A stretch of 45,018 nucleotides of DNA. It comes from an uncultured Shewanella sp. Its GTDB lineage: Bacteria > Pseudomonadota > Gammaproteobacteria > Enterobacterales > Shewanellaceae. Below, in pieces: positions 26,213 to 34,764 of the stretch. The stretch is from the NCBI RefSeq assembly GCF_947495455.1, contig NZ_CANLZC010000040.1, positions 1 to 45,018 of the forward strand, given 5' to 3'. Within the stretch, counting starts at the first letter, position 1, and the number at the start of each line of letters is the position of its first letter. A program made the translations under genes and the position numbers. The notes beneath the pieces are model-generated. The model was not told the DNA's origin and did no database searches. It saw only the letters and a program-made list of their open reading frames with translations.

Positions 26213-28413
26213 AAGGGGGGATCATTGCGGTTGCACTTTTCTTGTCTTTAGGTTGCTGCTTGCCGCCTACTTGGCAAACCAATGAGCAATCTTTAAATGG
26301 TTTATGGTTATTTGAATATTTATCGTCTCCTAATTCATCTTTTATCAGCACGCAAATATCGGTACCCAGTAATTGGTCGAGTGAAGGTATCGAGCATCAT
26401 GGTGTAGCGTTTTATCATCGTGAATTATTTTTAAAAACAATCAACCAACACGAGCGTTTATGGTTAGTGTTTGATGCTATCGATTACAGTGCCGATTTGA
26501 GTGTTAATGGAAAATTACTTTCTCAGCATCAAGGGTATTTTTCTCCTTTTAAAACGGAGATCACTCAAGCAGTGAATCAAGGTGCGAATCAAATTAATGT
26601 CAAAGTGACCAGCCCAATAGAAACCAGTGGTGAGGATTGGTCATTAAATAAAACGCTGATTAAAGGCGTATTGAGTCATCATGATACACGTCCAGGTAGT
26701 GCATGGTCTGATTCTGGACAAGATAGAAATTCAGGAGGCATATGGGGTGACGTTAATTTAGTGAAAACAGGCCCTGTAGCAATATCCAGTCTTAAGGTGA
26801 TGCCAAGTATCATTGATTTAAAAAATGGCCGTACCAGCGGCCTAGCAACACTTGAGCTTGACAGTTATTTTCGAGGGCAAGTCAAAGTTGATTTTCATAT
26901 GATGAACATGGCTGATAATACTCTGGATAGTCAACACAGTTTTTTGGTGAATGTGATACAAGATAAACAATTAATACATTGGACCATGCCTGAGAAACCC
27001 CGTGAATTATGGTGGCCATGGGATTGGGGGGAGCCATCACTGTATTCAGTCAAAGCCAGTGTGGCGATTGTTGATGAATTATTTGAATTTAACAAAGTGT
27101 CTGATATGAAAACCGTAGAGATAGGGTTTAGGCAATTTGAATTTGATGAAGACAATGCCACCTTTTACGTGAATGGAGAAGCTTATTTTATTCGCGGAAC
27201 AAATTACATTGCCAGTCAGTGGCTAGGTGACATGACACTGGCCGATTATGAAAATGACATTTTGTTGATGCAAGATGCCAATATTAATAGTGTGAGAGTG
27301 CATGCTCACGTGGCAGGTAAGGATTTTTATCAATTAGCGGATCGTCATGGATTAATTGTATGGCAAGATTTTCCATTGCAATGGGGCTATGTCGATGATC
27401 CCAATTTTACTAAGGAGGCGGTCAGGCAAACACAAGTGATGACCCATACCTTATATAATCATGCCTCAATTGCATTCTGGTGTGGCCATAATGAACCCCC
27501 TTGGGACGCCGATTGGATGAAGCACCTCTATAAAAGTTATCAACCTCATCATAATCAGGCATTAACGGAAGCTGTTTACCAGCAGCTATTAAAAACACAA
27601 GATGAGCGCGTGGTCAGAAAAGCCTCCTTTACTCGAGAGCATCCTTGGTTTGGTTGGTATTGGGGACGTTATCAGCTTTATCGAACCAAACCCCTTGCCC
27701 CTATTGTCAGTGAATTTGGCGCTCAGGCATTACCCAGTGAACGTTTGATGCGAAAAATATTGTTCCAATCGGCGCAAGGCGCGCAGAACTTGGCTGCTCC
27801 TGCTATTGCTTGGCCGTTAACATTTGAGAATATTGAATTACTTAAATATCATAATTATCAACCTGAACAAACGTTAAATATTGCCAAAGTTGAGACGGGA
27901 AAGAGTTTAAAAGAATTTGTTCAAAACTCTCAAGACTATCAAGCGCATTCAATTAAATATACCAGTGAAAGCTTGCGATTACGTAGAGAAAAAGACATTG
28001 CGGCAATTTATCAATTTATGTTTGTTGACAGTTGGCCATCTATTACTTGGTCGGTATTAGATTATCAGCGTCGTCCTAAAAAAGGATTTGATACACTCAA
28101 ACAAGCCTATCAAATTTTGCTTCCTATTGTTGAAGCATTGCCAAATATGCAGCAGAAATTACTTGCTGTGGCACTGGTTAATGATAGTCGTATTCACTAT
28201 CAAAATGCGTCTTTATGGGTGGTTGACGAAACCAATGAAAGTGTTCTTATTCAAGTGGATGTTGATATTAAAGCCAATGGGGTAACCCGTATTCAGTTAC
28301 CCATTTCTCGCCTTAAAATAGCGGATTTTTCCCTTATTGTTAAAGATCCTTTTGGAAAAGTGCTCTCGATTAATGAATATAATACTCAACAATTGGAGGG
28401 AGCATTAATATGA
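26209..28413 (+). CDS. Glycoside hydrolase family 2-like exported enzyme
   Basis: The 734-residue protein starts with a hydrophobic export signal ending LSLGCCLPP, possibly an atypical lipobox. It follows the GH2 plan: an N-terminal jelly-roll (SLNGLWLFEYL ... NRNSGGIWGDV-type block), an Ig-like middle, and a TIM barrel beginning near FYVNGEAYFIRGTNYIAS. The acid/base glutamate is in WCGHNEPPWD and the likely nucleophile in PIVSEFGAQ. The family includes beta-mannosidase, beta-galactosidase and exo-glucosaminidase; the FxIRGxNYIxSQW block is closest to the mannosidase/glucosaminidase branch. It probably trims the polymer in the periplasm or at the surface. An ATGA overlap links it to the GH9 gene. 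Confidence 0.87.
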   Translation: MKGGIIAVALFLSLGCCLPPTWQTNEQSLNGLWLFEYLSSPNSSFISTQISVPSNWSSEGIEHHGVAFYHRELFLKTINQHERLWLVFDAIDYSADLSVNGKLLSQHQGYFSPFKTEITQAVNQGANQINVKVTSPIETSGEDWSLNKTLIKGVLSHHDTRPGSAWSDSGQDRNSGGIWGDVNLVKTGPVAISSLKVMPSIIDLKNGRTSGLATLELDSYFRGQVKVDFHMMNMADNTLDSQHSFLVNVIQDKQLIHWTMPEKPRELWWPWDWGEPSLYSVKASVAIVDELFEFNKVSDMKTVEIGFRQFEFDEDNATFYVNGEAYFIRGTNYIASQWLGDMTLADYENDILLMQDANINSVRVHAHVAGKDFYQLADRHGLIVWQDFPLQWGYVDDPNFTKEAVRQTQVMTHTLYNHASIAFWCGHNEPPWDADWMKHLYKSYQPHHNQALTEAVYQQLLKTQDERVVRKASFTREHPWFGWYWGRYQLYRTKPLAPIVSEFGAQALPSERLMRKILFQSAQGAQNLAAPAIAWPLTFENIELLKYHNYQPEQTLNIAKVETGKSLKEFVQNSQDYQAHSIKYTSESLRLRREKDIAAIYQFMFVDSWPSITWSVLDYQRRPKKGFDTLKQAYQILLPIVEALPNMQQKLLAVALVNDSRIHYQNASLWVVDETNESVLIQVDVDIKANGVTRIQLPISRLKIADFSLIVKDPFGKVLSINEYNTQQLEGALI

Positions 28414-30128
28414 AAATAAAAAGAATAGGGGCACTGAGTATTTTTTATTTTTTATTTTCATTCAATAGTTTGGCAGACAATTCACAGGCAACAAATACCA
28501 TTGTAGTGAATCAATTAGGTTATCCTCTTTTGGCTCAAAAGCGAGCCTATTGGATGGACGCTCAAGATAATACAGTGAGTTTAATCAATATGGCTACAGG
28601 TCTGGTAACGCAATATCCCGTTAACCCAGAGCCTGCCATATTAGGTAAAAACCGCAGGGTATCCAGTATTGATTTTAGTCATTTCACTACGCCTGGTTGG
28701 TATCGGCTAAAAGCGGGAAAGCAATTTTCAGCGCCATTTCATATTAATGATGACGTTTATCGCCCCTTACTCTATCGGCTCATTCGCGCTTTGTATTTAC
28801 AGCGCTCAGGTGTTCCAATTGAAGATAGAGAGACAGGGATGTCGCGGCCACCGAGCCATATTCATGATGGACTCATATTTCGAGCAGATAAATTTAATAA
28901 GAAAAATGCTTGGATTGACGTCAATGGCGGTTGGTACGATGCAGGAGACTTTGGAAAATATGTTGCGACTACGACCATTACTGTCGCGCATTTATTGGAA
29001 GCCTATCGGCAGGCACCTCAATTATTTGAAACGGCATTTTTCCAACCCGAAGGCTCTCAACAAGCCGGGCTGCCTTATATTTTGCAAGAAGCCAAAGTCG
29101 GACTGACTTGGTTAGAGAAAATGCAACGCTCCGATGGCGCAGTGTATCGAAAAGTCTCAGGAAAGCATTGGCCTACTGTGATGTCACCTTGGAATGATAC
29201 TCAGCTTCGTTATATTTTTGGGATCAGTAGTCCAGATACGGCGAAATTTGCCGCGACCTTAGCTTTTGCCAGTCGTATTTATGCTCCCTTTGAACCTCAA
29301 GTGGCTAAACGATATTTACAAGCGGCGTTAAAAGCATGGGCGCTTTTAGCTCGAACACCTAAGCAATTTATCGATTGGAAAAAGGCCGATGATACTGGTT
29401 CAGGCCCTTATATCAGTAATGAGCATGACATCGAAAACAGTTTGCTAACGGATATTGACGATAGATTATGGGCATTAGCTGAGCTGTATTTAGCGACAAA
29501 AGATCCTCAATTCAAACAGACTTTTTTAAGCCTCTATTCACCGGAACATCTTGACATTTTTGAATGGAAAAACCCTGCTTTAATGGGGATTTGGCATCTC
29601 ATTATTACTCAACAAACTGATTTTAATTTCTTGAACAAAGATTTACAGGCAAAAGCGGCCTATTACGCCAAGATTGCACAATCACAACCTTTTTCTGTGG
29701 CTAACGATCGTTTTATTTGGGGGTCAAATAAAATGGTCGCCGAAATTGGTTTATTACTGGCTTGGTCATCTCAATTAGGGGGGAAAACCCATTCAGCCTT
29801 AACTCATGGTCAGTACAGCCAGTCACAAATTGATTATTTATTAGGAGCGAATGCCTTTGATTTATGTTTTGTAACAGGTTTTGGCAGTCGCTCTGTGAAG
29901 CATATTCATCATCTCTATCAAAATGCGAGTGGGGTTAATATTCCCGGTTTTTTAGTGGGAGGTCCCAATGAGCATGCTCAAGCAAATATCGCCCCTAAAG
30001 GGCTTGGTATGTTGAGCTATGTAGATGATGAAAAGTCATATGCGGTCAATGAGTTTGCCATTGATTATAACGCCAGTTTAATTGGTTTATTAGCAACACA
30101 TTTTGCGATGCTAAAAGCAGGTCAATAG
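28410..30128 (+). CDS. Glycoside hydrolase family 9 (endoglucanase-like), exported
   Basis: The 572-residue protein has a signal peptide (cleavage near SLADNS), an N-terminal Ig-like CelD_N domain (about 28-112, starting IVVNQLGYPLLAQKRAYWMD), and an (alpha/alpha)6 GH9 catalytic domain. The catalytic aspartates lie in GGWYDAGDFGKYV (DAGD at 177-180) and the proton donor glutamate near residue 548 in VNEFAIDYNASLIG. GH9 enzymes cut beta-1,4-glucans and some related beta-glycans by inversion. Placed between a GH2-like gene and a BcsA-like synthase, it plausibly plays the part that GH8 BcsZ plays in cellulose operons, trimming or releasing nascent polymer. All key residues appear intact. Confidence 0.92.
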   Translation: MKIKRIGALSIFYFLFSFNSLADNSQATNTIVVNQLGYPLLAQKRAYWMDAQDNTVSLINMATGLVTQYPVNPEPAILGKNRRVSSIDFSHFTTPGWYRLKAGKQFSAPFHINDDVYRPLLYRLIRALYLQRSGVPIEDRETGMSRPPSHIHDGLIFRADKFNKKNAWIDVNGGWYDAGDFGKYVATTTITVAHLLEAYRQAPQLFETAFFQPEGSQQAGLPYILQEAKVGLTWLEKMQRSDGAVYRKVSGKHWPTVMSPWNDTQLRYIFGISSPDTAKFAATLAFASRIYAPFEPQVAKRYLQAALKAWALLARTPKQFIDWKKADDTGSGPYISNEHDIENSLLTDIDDRLWALAELYLATKDPQFKQTFLSLYSPEHLDIFEWKNPALMGIWHLIITQQTDFNFLNKDLQAKAAYYAKIAQSQPFSVANDRFIWGSNKMVAEIGLLLAWSSQLGGKTHSALTHGQYSQSQIDYLLGANAFDLCFVTGFGSRSVKHIHHLYQNASGVNIPGFLVGGPNEHAQANIAPKGLGMLSYVDDEKSYAVNEFAIDYNASLIGLLATHFAMLKAGQ

Positions 30129-30139
30129 GGAGAAATGAA

Positions 30140-31978
30140 ATGGATTTTTATTTTGATAAGTTTGAGAATAGAAGGCCGCCAGATCCCGTTAAACACAGTC
30201 ATTTTAGAGAGTTATTATATCAATATCTGGCTACCTGCAATATTACTTTAGGTATTTGGTATCTTGTTTGGCGTTGGGGCTATGCACTCAATTACGATGC
30301 CATGTGGTTTGCCATTCCGCTGGCCTTTGCCGAATCTTGTGCGTTTATCGGTTCGGTATTGTTTGTGTTTAATTTATGGAAAACACAGGATGAACCTAAA
30401 CAAACTGCGCCGAGAAGTATTGGTGAGTGTGTTAATGATCCCACAGAAGACAGGCCACTTGGTGTGGATGTCATGTTTCCCACTTATGATGAGGAACCTG
30501 AGTTAGTCAAACTCAGTATTCAGGATGCATTAAATATCCATTATCCCCATGAAATCGACATTAAAATTTTCATTCTTGATGACGGTAGAAGGCCTGAAAT
30601 GGCTCAATTGGCCAAGGAAATGGGGGTTGAGTACATCACACGAGAGAATAACGAAGGTTATAAAGCGGGTAATCTTCGTAATGCGCTTGAGCAAACTTAC
30701 GGTGATTTCATCGTGATCTGTGATGCGGATACACGGCCTTTTCCCACCATTTTAGAACATACCTTGGGCTATTTTCGCGATCCTGATGTGGCTTGGGTAC
30801 AAACGCCTCAGTGGTTCTTTGATTTACCCGCAGGAGAAAGGTTACCTGCTTGGTTAAAAAGACGTTTAGGCAGACCTTTTTCTTGGTTTGGATGGGTCGT
30901 TGAAAAGTTTTATGGGCCAGTGACCATAGGACGGGATCCTTTTGTGAACGATCCTCAGATGTTCTATGACGTTATTCAGCGTCGGCGTAATTGGGTCAAT
31001 GCGTCTTTTTGTTGTGGTGCGGGCTCTATTCATCGGCGCGAGGCGGTGATGGAAGCGGCGCTTCGCAGTTACAGTCACCAAATTAGCTTAGAGCATGATG
31101 CCATTGAAAAACAGATCCGTAAATTAACCAAAGAGAAGCAAGTCGATGAAGAGATCTCTTCTGGTTTAAGACAAGAGATTATTTTAGATACTGAATTTAC
31201 GCCCTATAAATTTCATGTATCTGAGGATATTTACACGTCAATTATTCTTCATGGTGATACAGAAAGAAATTGGCGTTCGATACAACATCCTGAAGTGGAA
31301 AGTAAAATGTTATCACCGCAAGACTTACAAAGTTGGACAGTACAGCGCTTTAAATATTCTGGTGGCTCAATTGATATTTTCATGAATGATAATCCTTTGT
31401 TTAAAAAAGGCATGAACTTAAAGCAGAAACTCATGTATGGTGCAAGTTTTTGGGCCAATTTATCTGCGATTTGGAATGTGATTTTTCTCGCTTGTCCCAT
31501 AGTGTATTTTCTTACCAGTATTGCGCCAGTGAGTGCCTATGATGTGACTTTCTACCTGCATTTTATTCCGTTTGTGCTAACGGCAGAGTTGGCCATGCTG
31601 GTGGGAACATGGGGAATATCCGGTTATCAAGGTAAAGCCAATTTCCTCTCATTTTTTCCCGTCAATATGCGAGCGCTGTGGACGGTACTTCGAGGAAAGA
31701 AAATCAGTTTTCCCACCACGCCAAAAGATCGGCAACAAGGGGTCTTTTTACATCTAGTGATCCCGCAATTGATCGTCTTCTTTTTAAGCTTATTCAGTAT
31801 GGCCTTTGCCTGGTATGCCTATTACAGTGGGTTATTCGGTGATTACTCATTGGGTGGATTAATCTTTAATAGTTTTTGGACGTTAAATAATATGATGGCG
31901 ATGTGGGGCATGATTGCCTCTGCTTTTTGGTCACCTAGTACGAATCAAGGAGAGGAGTTAGATTATGGAGTCGAGTAG
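30140..31978 (+). CDS. BcsA-like GT2 processive polysaccharide synthase without PilZ
   Basis: The 612-residue inner-membrane protein has two N-terminal helices (about 33-80), a cytosolic GT-A domain (about 105-410) and four or so C-terminal helices (about 425-600). Catalytic motifs are DDG (147-149), DAD (195-197), QTPQWF (221-226), SED (361-363) and a divergent acceptor motif QRFKY (402-406) where cellulose synthases carry Q(Q/R)xRW. An extra charged segment (about 310-350) interrupts the domain. There is no C-terminal PilZ domain, so direct c-di-GMP control of the BcsA type is not expected. It likely couples polymerisation to export of a beta-linked glucan, mannan or glucomannan. AGGGAG precedes the ATG; its end overlaps DUF3131 gene 1 by 14 bp. 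Confidence 0.9.
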   Translation: MDFYFDKFENRRPPDPVKHSHFRELLYQYLATCNITLGIWYLVWRWGYALNYDAMWFAIPLAFAESCAFIGSVLFVFNLWKTQDEPKQTAPRSIGECVNDPTEDRPLGVDVMFPTYDEEPELVKLSIQDALNIHYPHEIDIKIFILDDGRRPEMAQLAKEMGVEYITRENNEGYKAGNLRNALEQTYGDFIVICDADTRPFPTILEHTLGYFRDPDVAWVQTPQWFFDLPAGERLPAWLKRRLGRPFSWFGWVVEKFYGPVTIGRDPFVNDPQMFYDVIQRRRNWVNASFCCGAGSIHRREAVMEAALRSYSHQISLEHDAIEKQIRKLTKEKQVDEEISSGLRQEIILDTEFTPYKFHVSEDIYTSIILHGDTERNWRSIQHPEVESKMLSPQDLQSWTVQRFKYSGGSIDIFMNDNPLFKKGMNLKQKLMYGASFWANLSAIWNVIFLACPIVYFLTSIAPVSAYDVTFYLHFIPFVLTAELAMLVGTWGISGYQGKANFLSFFPVNMRALWTVLRGKKISFPTTPKDRQQGVFLHLVIPQLIVFFLSLFSMAFAWYAYYSGLFGDYSLGGLIFNSFWTLNNMMAMWGMIASAFWSPSTNQGEELDYGVE

Positions 31979-33293
31979 TTCTTGGGTCAAAGCACGCCAT
32001 CACTTTGTGTTTATAGCGGGTTTAGCAACGGCACTGGTACTAGCTTTTGCTATTGAAACCCGCAGTTATAGCCAAGTATTAGGTAACTTAAGTTTTGAAG
32101 CAACTGAGCCCATTCCGTTTCGTGAAGCCAGAGTCTTGACTGATGAAGAATACCAATGGGCTAAAATCGCTTGGCAATATTTTGAAAATAACTACCAAGA
32201 TAACACAGGCTTAGTTAACTCAGTGGATGGCTATCCTTCAACCACTATGTGGGATACGGCTTCGTACCTGATGGCATTGATTTCAGCGCAGAAATTAAAC
32301 GTGATCACACAAACAGAGTTTAATTTACGCATGGAAAAAGCCTTAGTGACATTAGCTCGCTTGCCTTTAGTGGAAAACCTATTGCCTAACAAAGCGTATA
32401 ATACGAAAACCTTAGCCATGGTTGATTATACAAACCAAGACGCCCCAGAGGGCATAGGGTGGTCTGCTATTGATGTGGGGCGAATTTTGGTGCCTTTTAA
32501 TATCTTGATCTGGAAATACCCTAACTTTAATAAACAAGTGAATATGGTATTAGAGCACTGGAAAGTTGAGGCCATGAATGTTGATGGTTATATGTTTGGA
32601 TCTAGGCCTAAAAAGACGGGAAGTGGATTTGACTTAGTGCAAGAGGGACGCATTGGTTATGAAGAATATGCCGCTAAGGCACTGGCGTTAATGGGAAGAG
32701 ATGTCTTTAACGCCCTAAGATATGCTGATTTTTTGAAATTGATCACTATCGATGGCATTGAAATACCCACGGATAGCCGGGATCCTGCTAAATACCATGC
32801 TCATAACTATGTTGTGAGTGAGTCCTATATTTTAGATGGAATAGAGTTTGGCTATGACAGTATTTCTCGTATTTTTGCGTATCGAGTCTATAAGGCGCAA
32901 AAAAATCGCTTTGATCGTCTCGGTATTTTAACCGCTGTCAGTGAAGATAATGTCGATCAACCTCCTTATTTTGTTTATAACACTGTGTTTTCTGATGGTA
33001 AAGAATGGAATGCCATCTCTGATACTGGGGCCGATGCGTCTCAATTAAAAACTTTATCAACCAAAGCGGCTTTTGGTTGGTATGCGCTTTATGATACACC
33101 TTACACTGCCAAGCTTATTCGAGGTGTTGAGACTTTATTTGACGAAAGTAAAGGCTGGTATTCTGGGCAATATGAACGAGATGGCAAAACCAATACCGCC
33201 ATTACAGCCAATACTAATGGTATCGTTTTAGAATCTCTCGCTTATATGCAAAGTGGGGCGCTGTTAAACATTGGTGTCGATACGCAGCTTTGA
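31965..33293 (+). CDS. DUF3131 protein 1, membrane-anchored
   Basis: The 442-residue protein has one N-terminal membrane anchor (about 12-30) and a DUF3131 domain from about residue 55. Diagnostic segments are LTDEEYQWAKIAWQYFENNY, TGLVNSVDGYPSTTMWDTAS, LPNKAYNT, IGWSAIDVGRILVPF, QEGRIGYEEYAAKA and YVVSESYILDGIEFG. The helical repeat spacing suggests an (alpha/alpha) toroid like those of polysaccharide hydrolases and lyases, but activity is unproven. This copy keeps both the MWD motif and the SES-Y segment shared by copies 1 and 2. It overlaps the synthase gene, so the two products are probably made in step and may form one complex. Confidence 0.88.
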   Translation: MESSSSWVKARHHFVFIAGLATALVLAFAIETRSYSQVLGNLSFEATEPIPFREARVLTDEEYQWAKIAWQYFENNYQDNTGLVNSVDGYPSTTMWDTASYLMALISAQKLNVITQTEFNLRMEKALVTLARLPLVENLLPNKAYNTKTLAMVDYTNQDAPEGIGWSAIDVGRILVPFNILIWKYPNFNKQVNMVLEHWKVEAMNVDGYMFGSRPKKTGSGFDLVQEGRIGYEEYAAKALALMGRDVFNALRYADFLKLITIDGIEIPTDSRDPAKYHAHNYVVSESYILDGIEFGYDSISRIFAYRVYKAQKNRFDRLGILTAVSEDNVDQPPYFVYNTVFSDGKEWNAISDTGADASQLKTLSTKAAFGWYALYDTPYTAKLIRGVETLFDESKGWYSGQYERDGKTNTAITANTNGIVLESLAYMQSGALLNIGVDTQL

Positions 33294-33307
33294 ACAGGGA
33301 GTGTCAT

Positions 33308-34738
33308 ATGCGTGTTTTTTTGACTTGTTTATTCATCATACTGATGGTGGCCTGCGGTAATCGTTATCAGGGGTTTTCCAGTGATGTGGTTGAGCGTGAA
33401 AGCCATTGGAAGACACCCTCTCCTCGCTCAGGCCCGTTAACGGAACATGAGTTAGCGATGGCAAATATCGCATGGAAATACTTTGAAAATAATTATCAAG
33501 AGTCAACAGGGTTAGTCAATGCGGTGAATAATTACCCTTCGGTGACTTGGTGGGATGCCGCCTCATATTTAGCGGGTATGGTCAGTGTTTATGAGTTCGG
33601 TATTATTGATAAAGCGGAATTTAACCGCCGTTTTACGAAATTTGTCGCTACATTAAATACTATCGATTTATTTAAAGGTGAGTTACCCAATAAAGTGTAT
33701 AACACTCAAACCGCAGCTAAGGTCGATTATGCTAACCAACCCGGTGAAATCGGCTATTCAGCATTGGATTTAGGTCGACTCTTGATTTGGTTATATATCA
33801 TTAAGCAACGTTTTCCTGAATATGCTACAGCCATAGACTCTGCGGTATTGCGGTGGAATTTTTGTAATGTGGTGGATGAGAATGGCACCATGTTTGGTGC
33901 GCTGCTTGAAAAAGGCAAAGAAGTGCAATACTTGCAAGAAGGGCGTCTAGGGTATGAAGAGTACGCCGCAAAAGGGTTTGAATTATGGGGGTTTAATACG
34001 GATCAAGCCTTATTGCCAGAGCCTTATGGCACGATCAACCTCTTTGGTTATGATGTGCCTTATGATACTCGAGATCCTCGTAAGTTAAAGGCGCACAGTT
34101 ATGTTGTGACCGAAAGCTACGTGCTTGACGGTATTGAATTAGGTTGGGATGTGACAGACGATCGAAGCCCACATGATAACCATTATTCTCACGAATGGAT
34201 GGCAGAGTTTGCGGTACAAATCTATCGTGTTCAAGAAGCGCGTTACCGTGAAACAGGTATTATTACCGCTCGAACTGAGCATCAATTAGCAGGGCCGCCT
34301 TATTTTGTGTATGACACCATTTATACTGACGGTTTTGCGTGGAATACCATTTCTGAAGTGGGTGAGTATTTACCTCAGTTTGCTGCTGTGGCGATTAAAG
34401 GGGCAATGGGGTTGTGGGTTTTGTGGGATAGCGAATACACGGATTTATTGTTTGATCATGTCAGTCACACTTATGATGAAGATAAAGGTTTTTATGAAGG
34501 CATTTTTGAGAACGGTAAGGGCCTTATTGATACCTTTACGTCCAATAATAATGGTATTTTACTAGAAATTTTATTGTATAAGACCCAAGGCAAAATTTTA
34601 ACTTACCGAGATGATATTGCGCCGAGCTTATGGGATAAGGCGTTGGAAACCCAATTTGGACACGAAGGGCAATGTTTACCTCGTCAAAAGCAGAAAGTTG
34701 AAACCATGGCTAACCTCGATTCTATCAGTACTCAATAA
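33308..34738 (+). CDS. DUF3131 protein 2, predicted lipoprotein
   Basis: The 476-residue protein starts at the ATG at 33308 (AGGGAG upstream) with a lipoprotein-like signal, MRVFLTCLFIILMVACGN. The DUF3131 domain spans about residues 45-400: LTEHELAMANIAWKYFENNY, YPSVTWWDAASYLAGM, LPNKVYNTQTAAKVDYANQ, QEGRLGYEEYAAKG and YVVTESYVLDGIELGWD. It is the closest relative of copy 1 by eye and keeps the WWD and TES-Y segments. The last 70 residues are a less conserved tail. It lies 14 bp after copy 1. Likely periplasmic face of the inner or outer membrane; sorting is uncertain (the residues after the Cys are GN). Confidence 0.87.
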   Translation: MRVFLTCLFIILMVACGNRYQGFSSDVVERESHWKTPSPRSGPLTEHELAMANIAWKYFENNYQESTGLVNAVNNYPSVTWWDAASYLAGMVSVYEFGIIDKAEFNRRFTKFVATLNTIDLFKGELPNKVYNTQTAAKVDYANQPGEIGYSALDLGRLLIWLYIIKQRFPEYATAIDSAVLRWNFCNVVDENGTMFGALLEKGKEVQYLQEGRLGYEEYAAKGFELWGFNTDQALLPEPYGTINLFGYDVPYDTRDPRKLKAHSYVVTESYVLDGIELGWDVTDDRSPHDNHYSHEWMAEFAVQIYRVQEARYRETGIITARTEHQLAGPPYFVYDTIYTDGFAWNTISEVGEYLPQFAAVAIKGAMGLWVLWDSEYTDLLFDHVSHTYDEDKGFYEGIFENGKGLIDTFTSNNNGILLEILLYKTQGKILTYRDDIAPSLWDKALETQFGHEGQCLPRQKQKVETMANLDSISTQ

Positions 34739-34764
34739 CTTATTTATATTGAGGAGGGGAGGCA

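Noticed and set aside
33290..33307. TTG start for DUF3131 protein 2
   Set aside because: The ATG at 33308 has AGGGAG upstream and gives a proper lipoprotein signal; the TTG lies inside the end of the previous gene.
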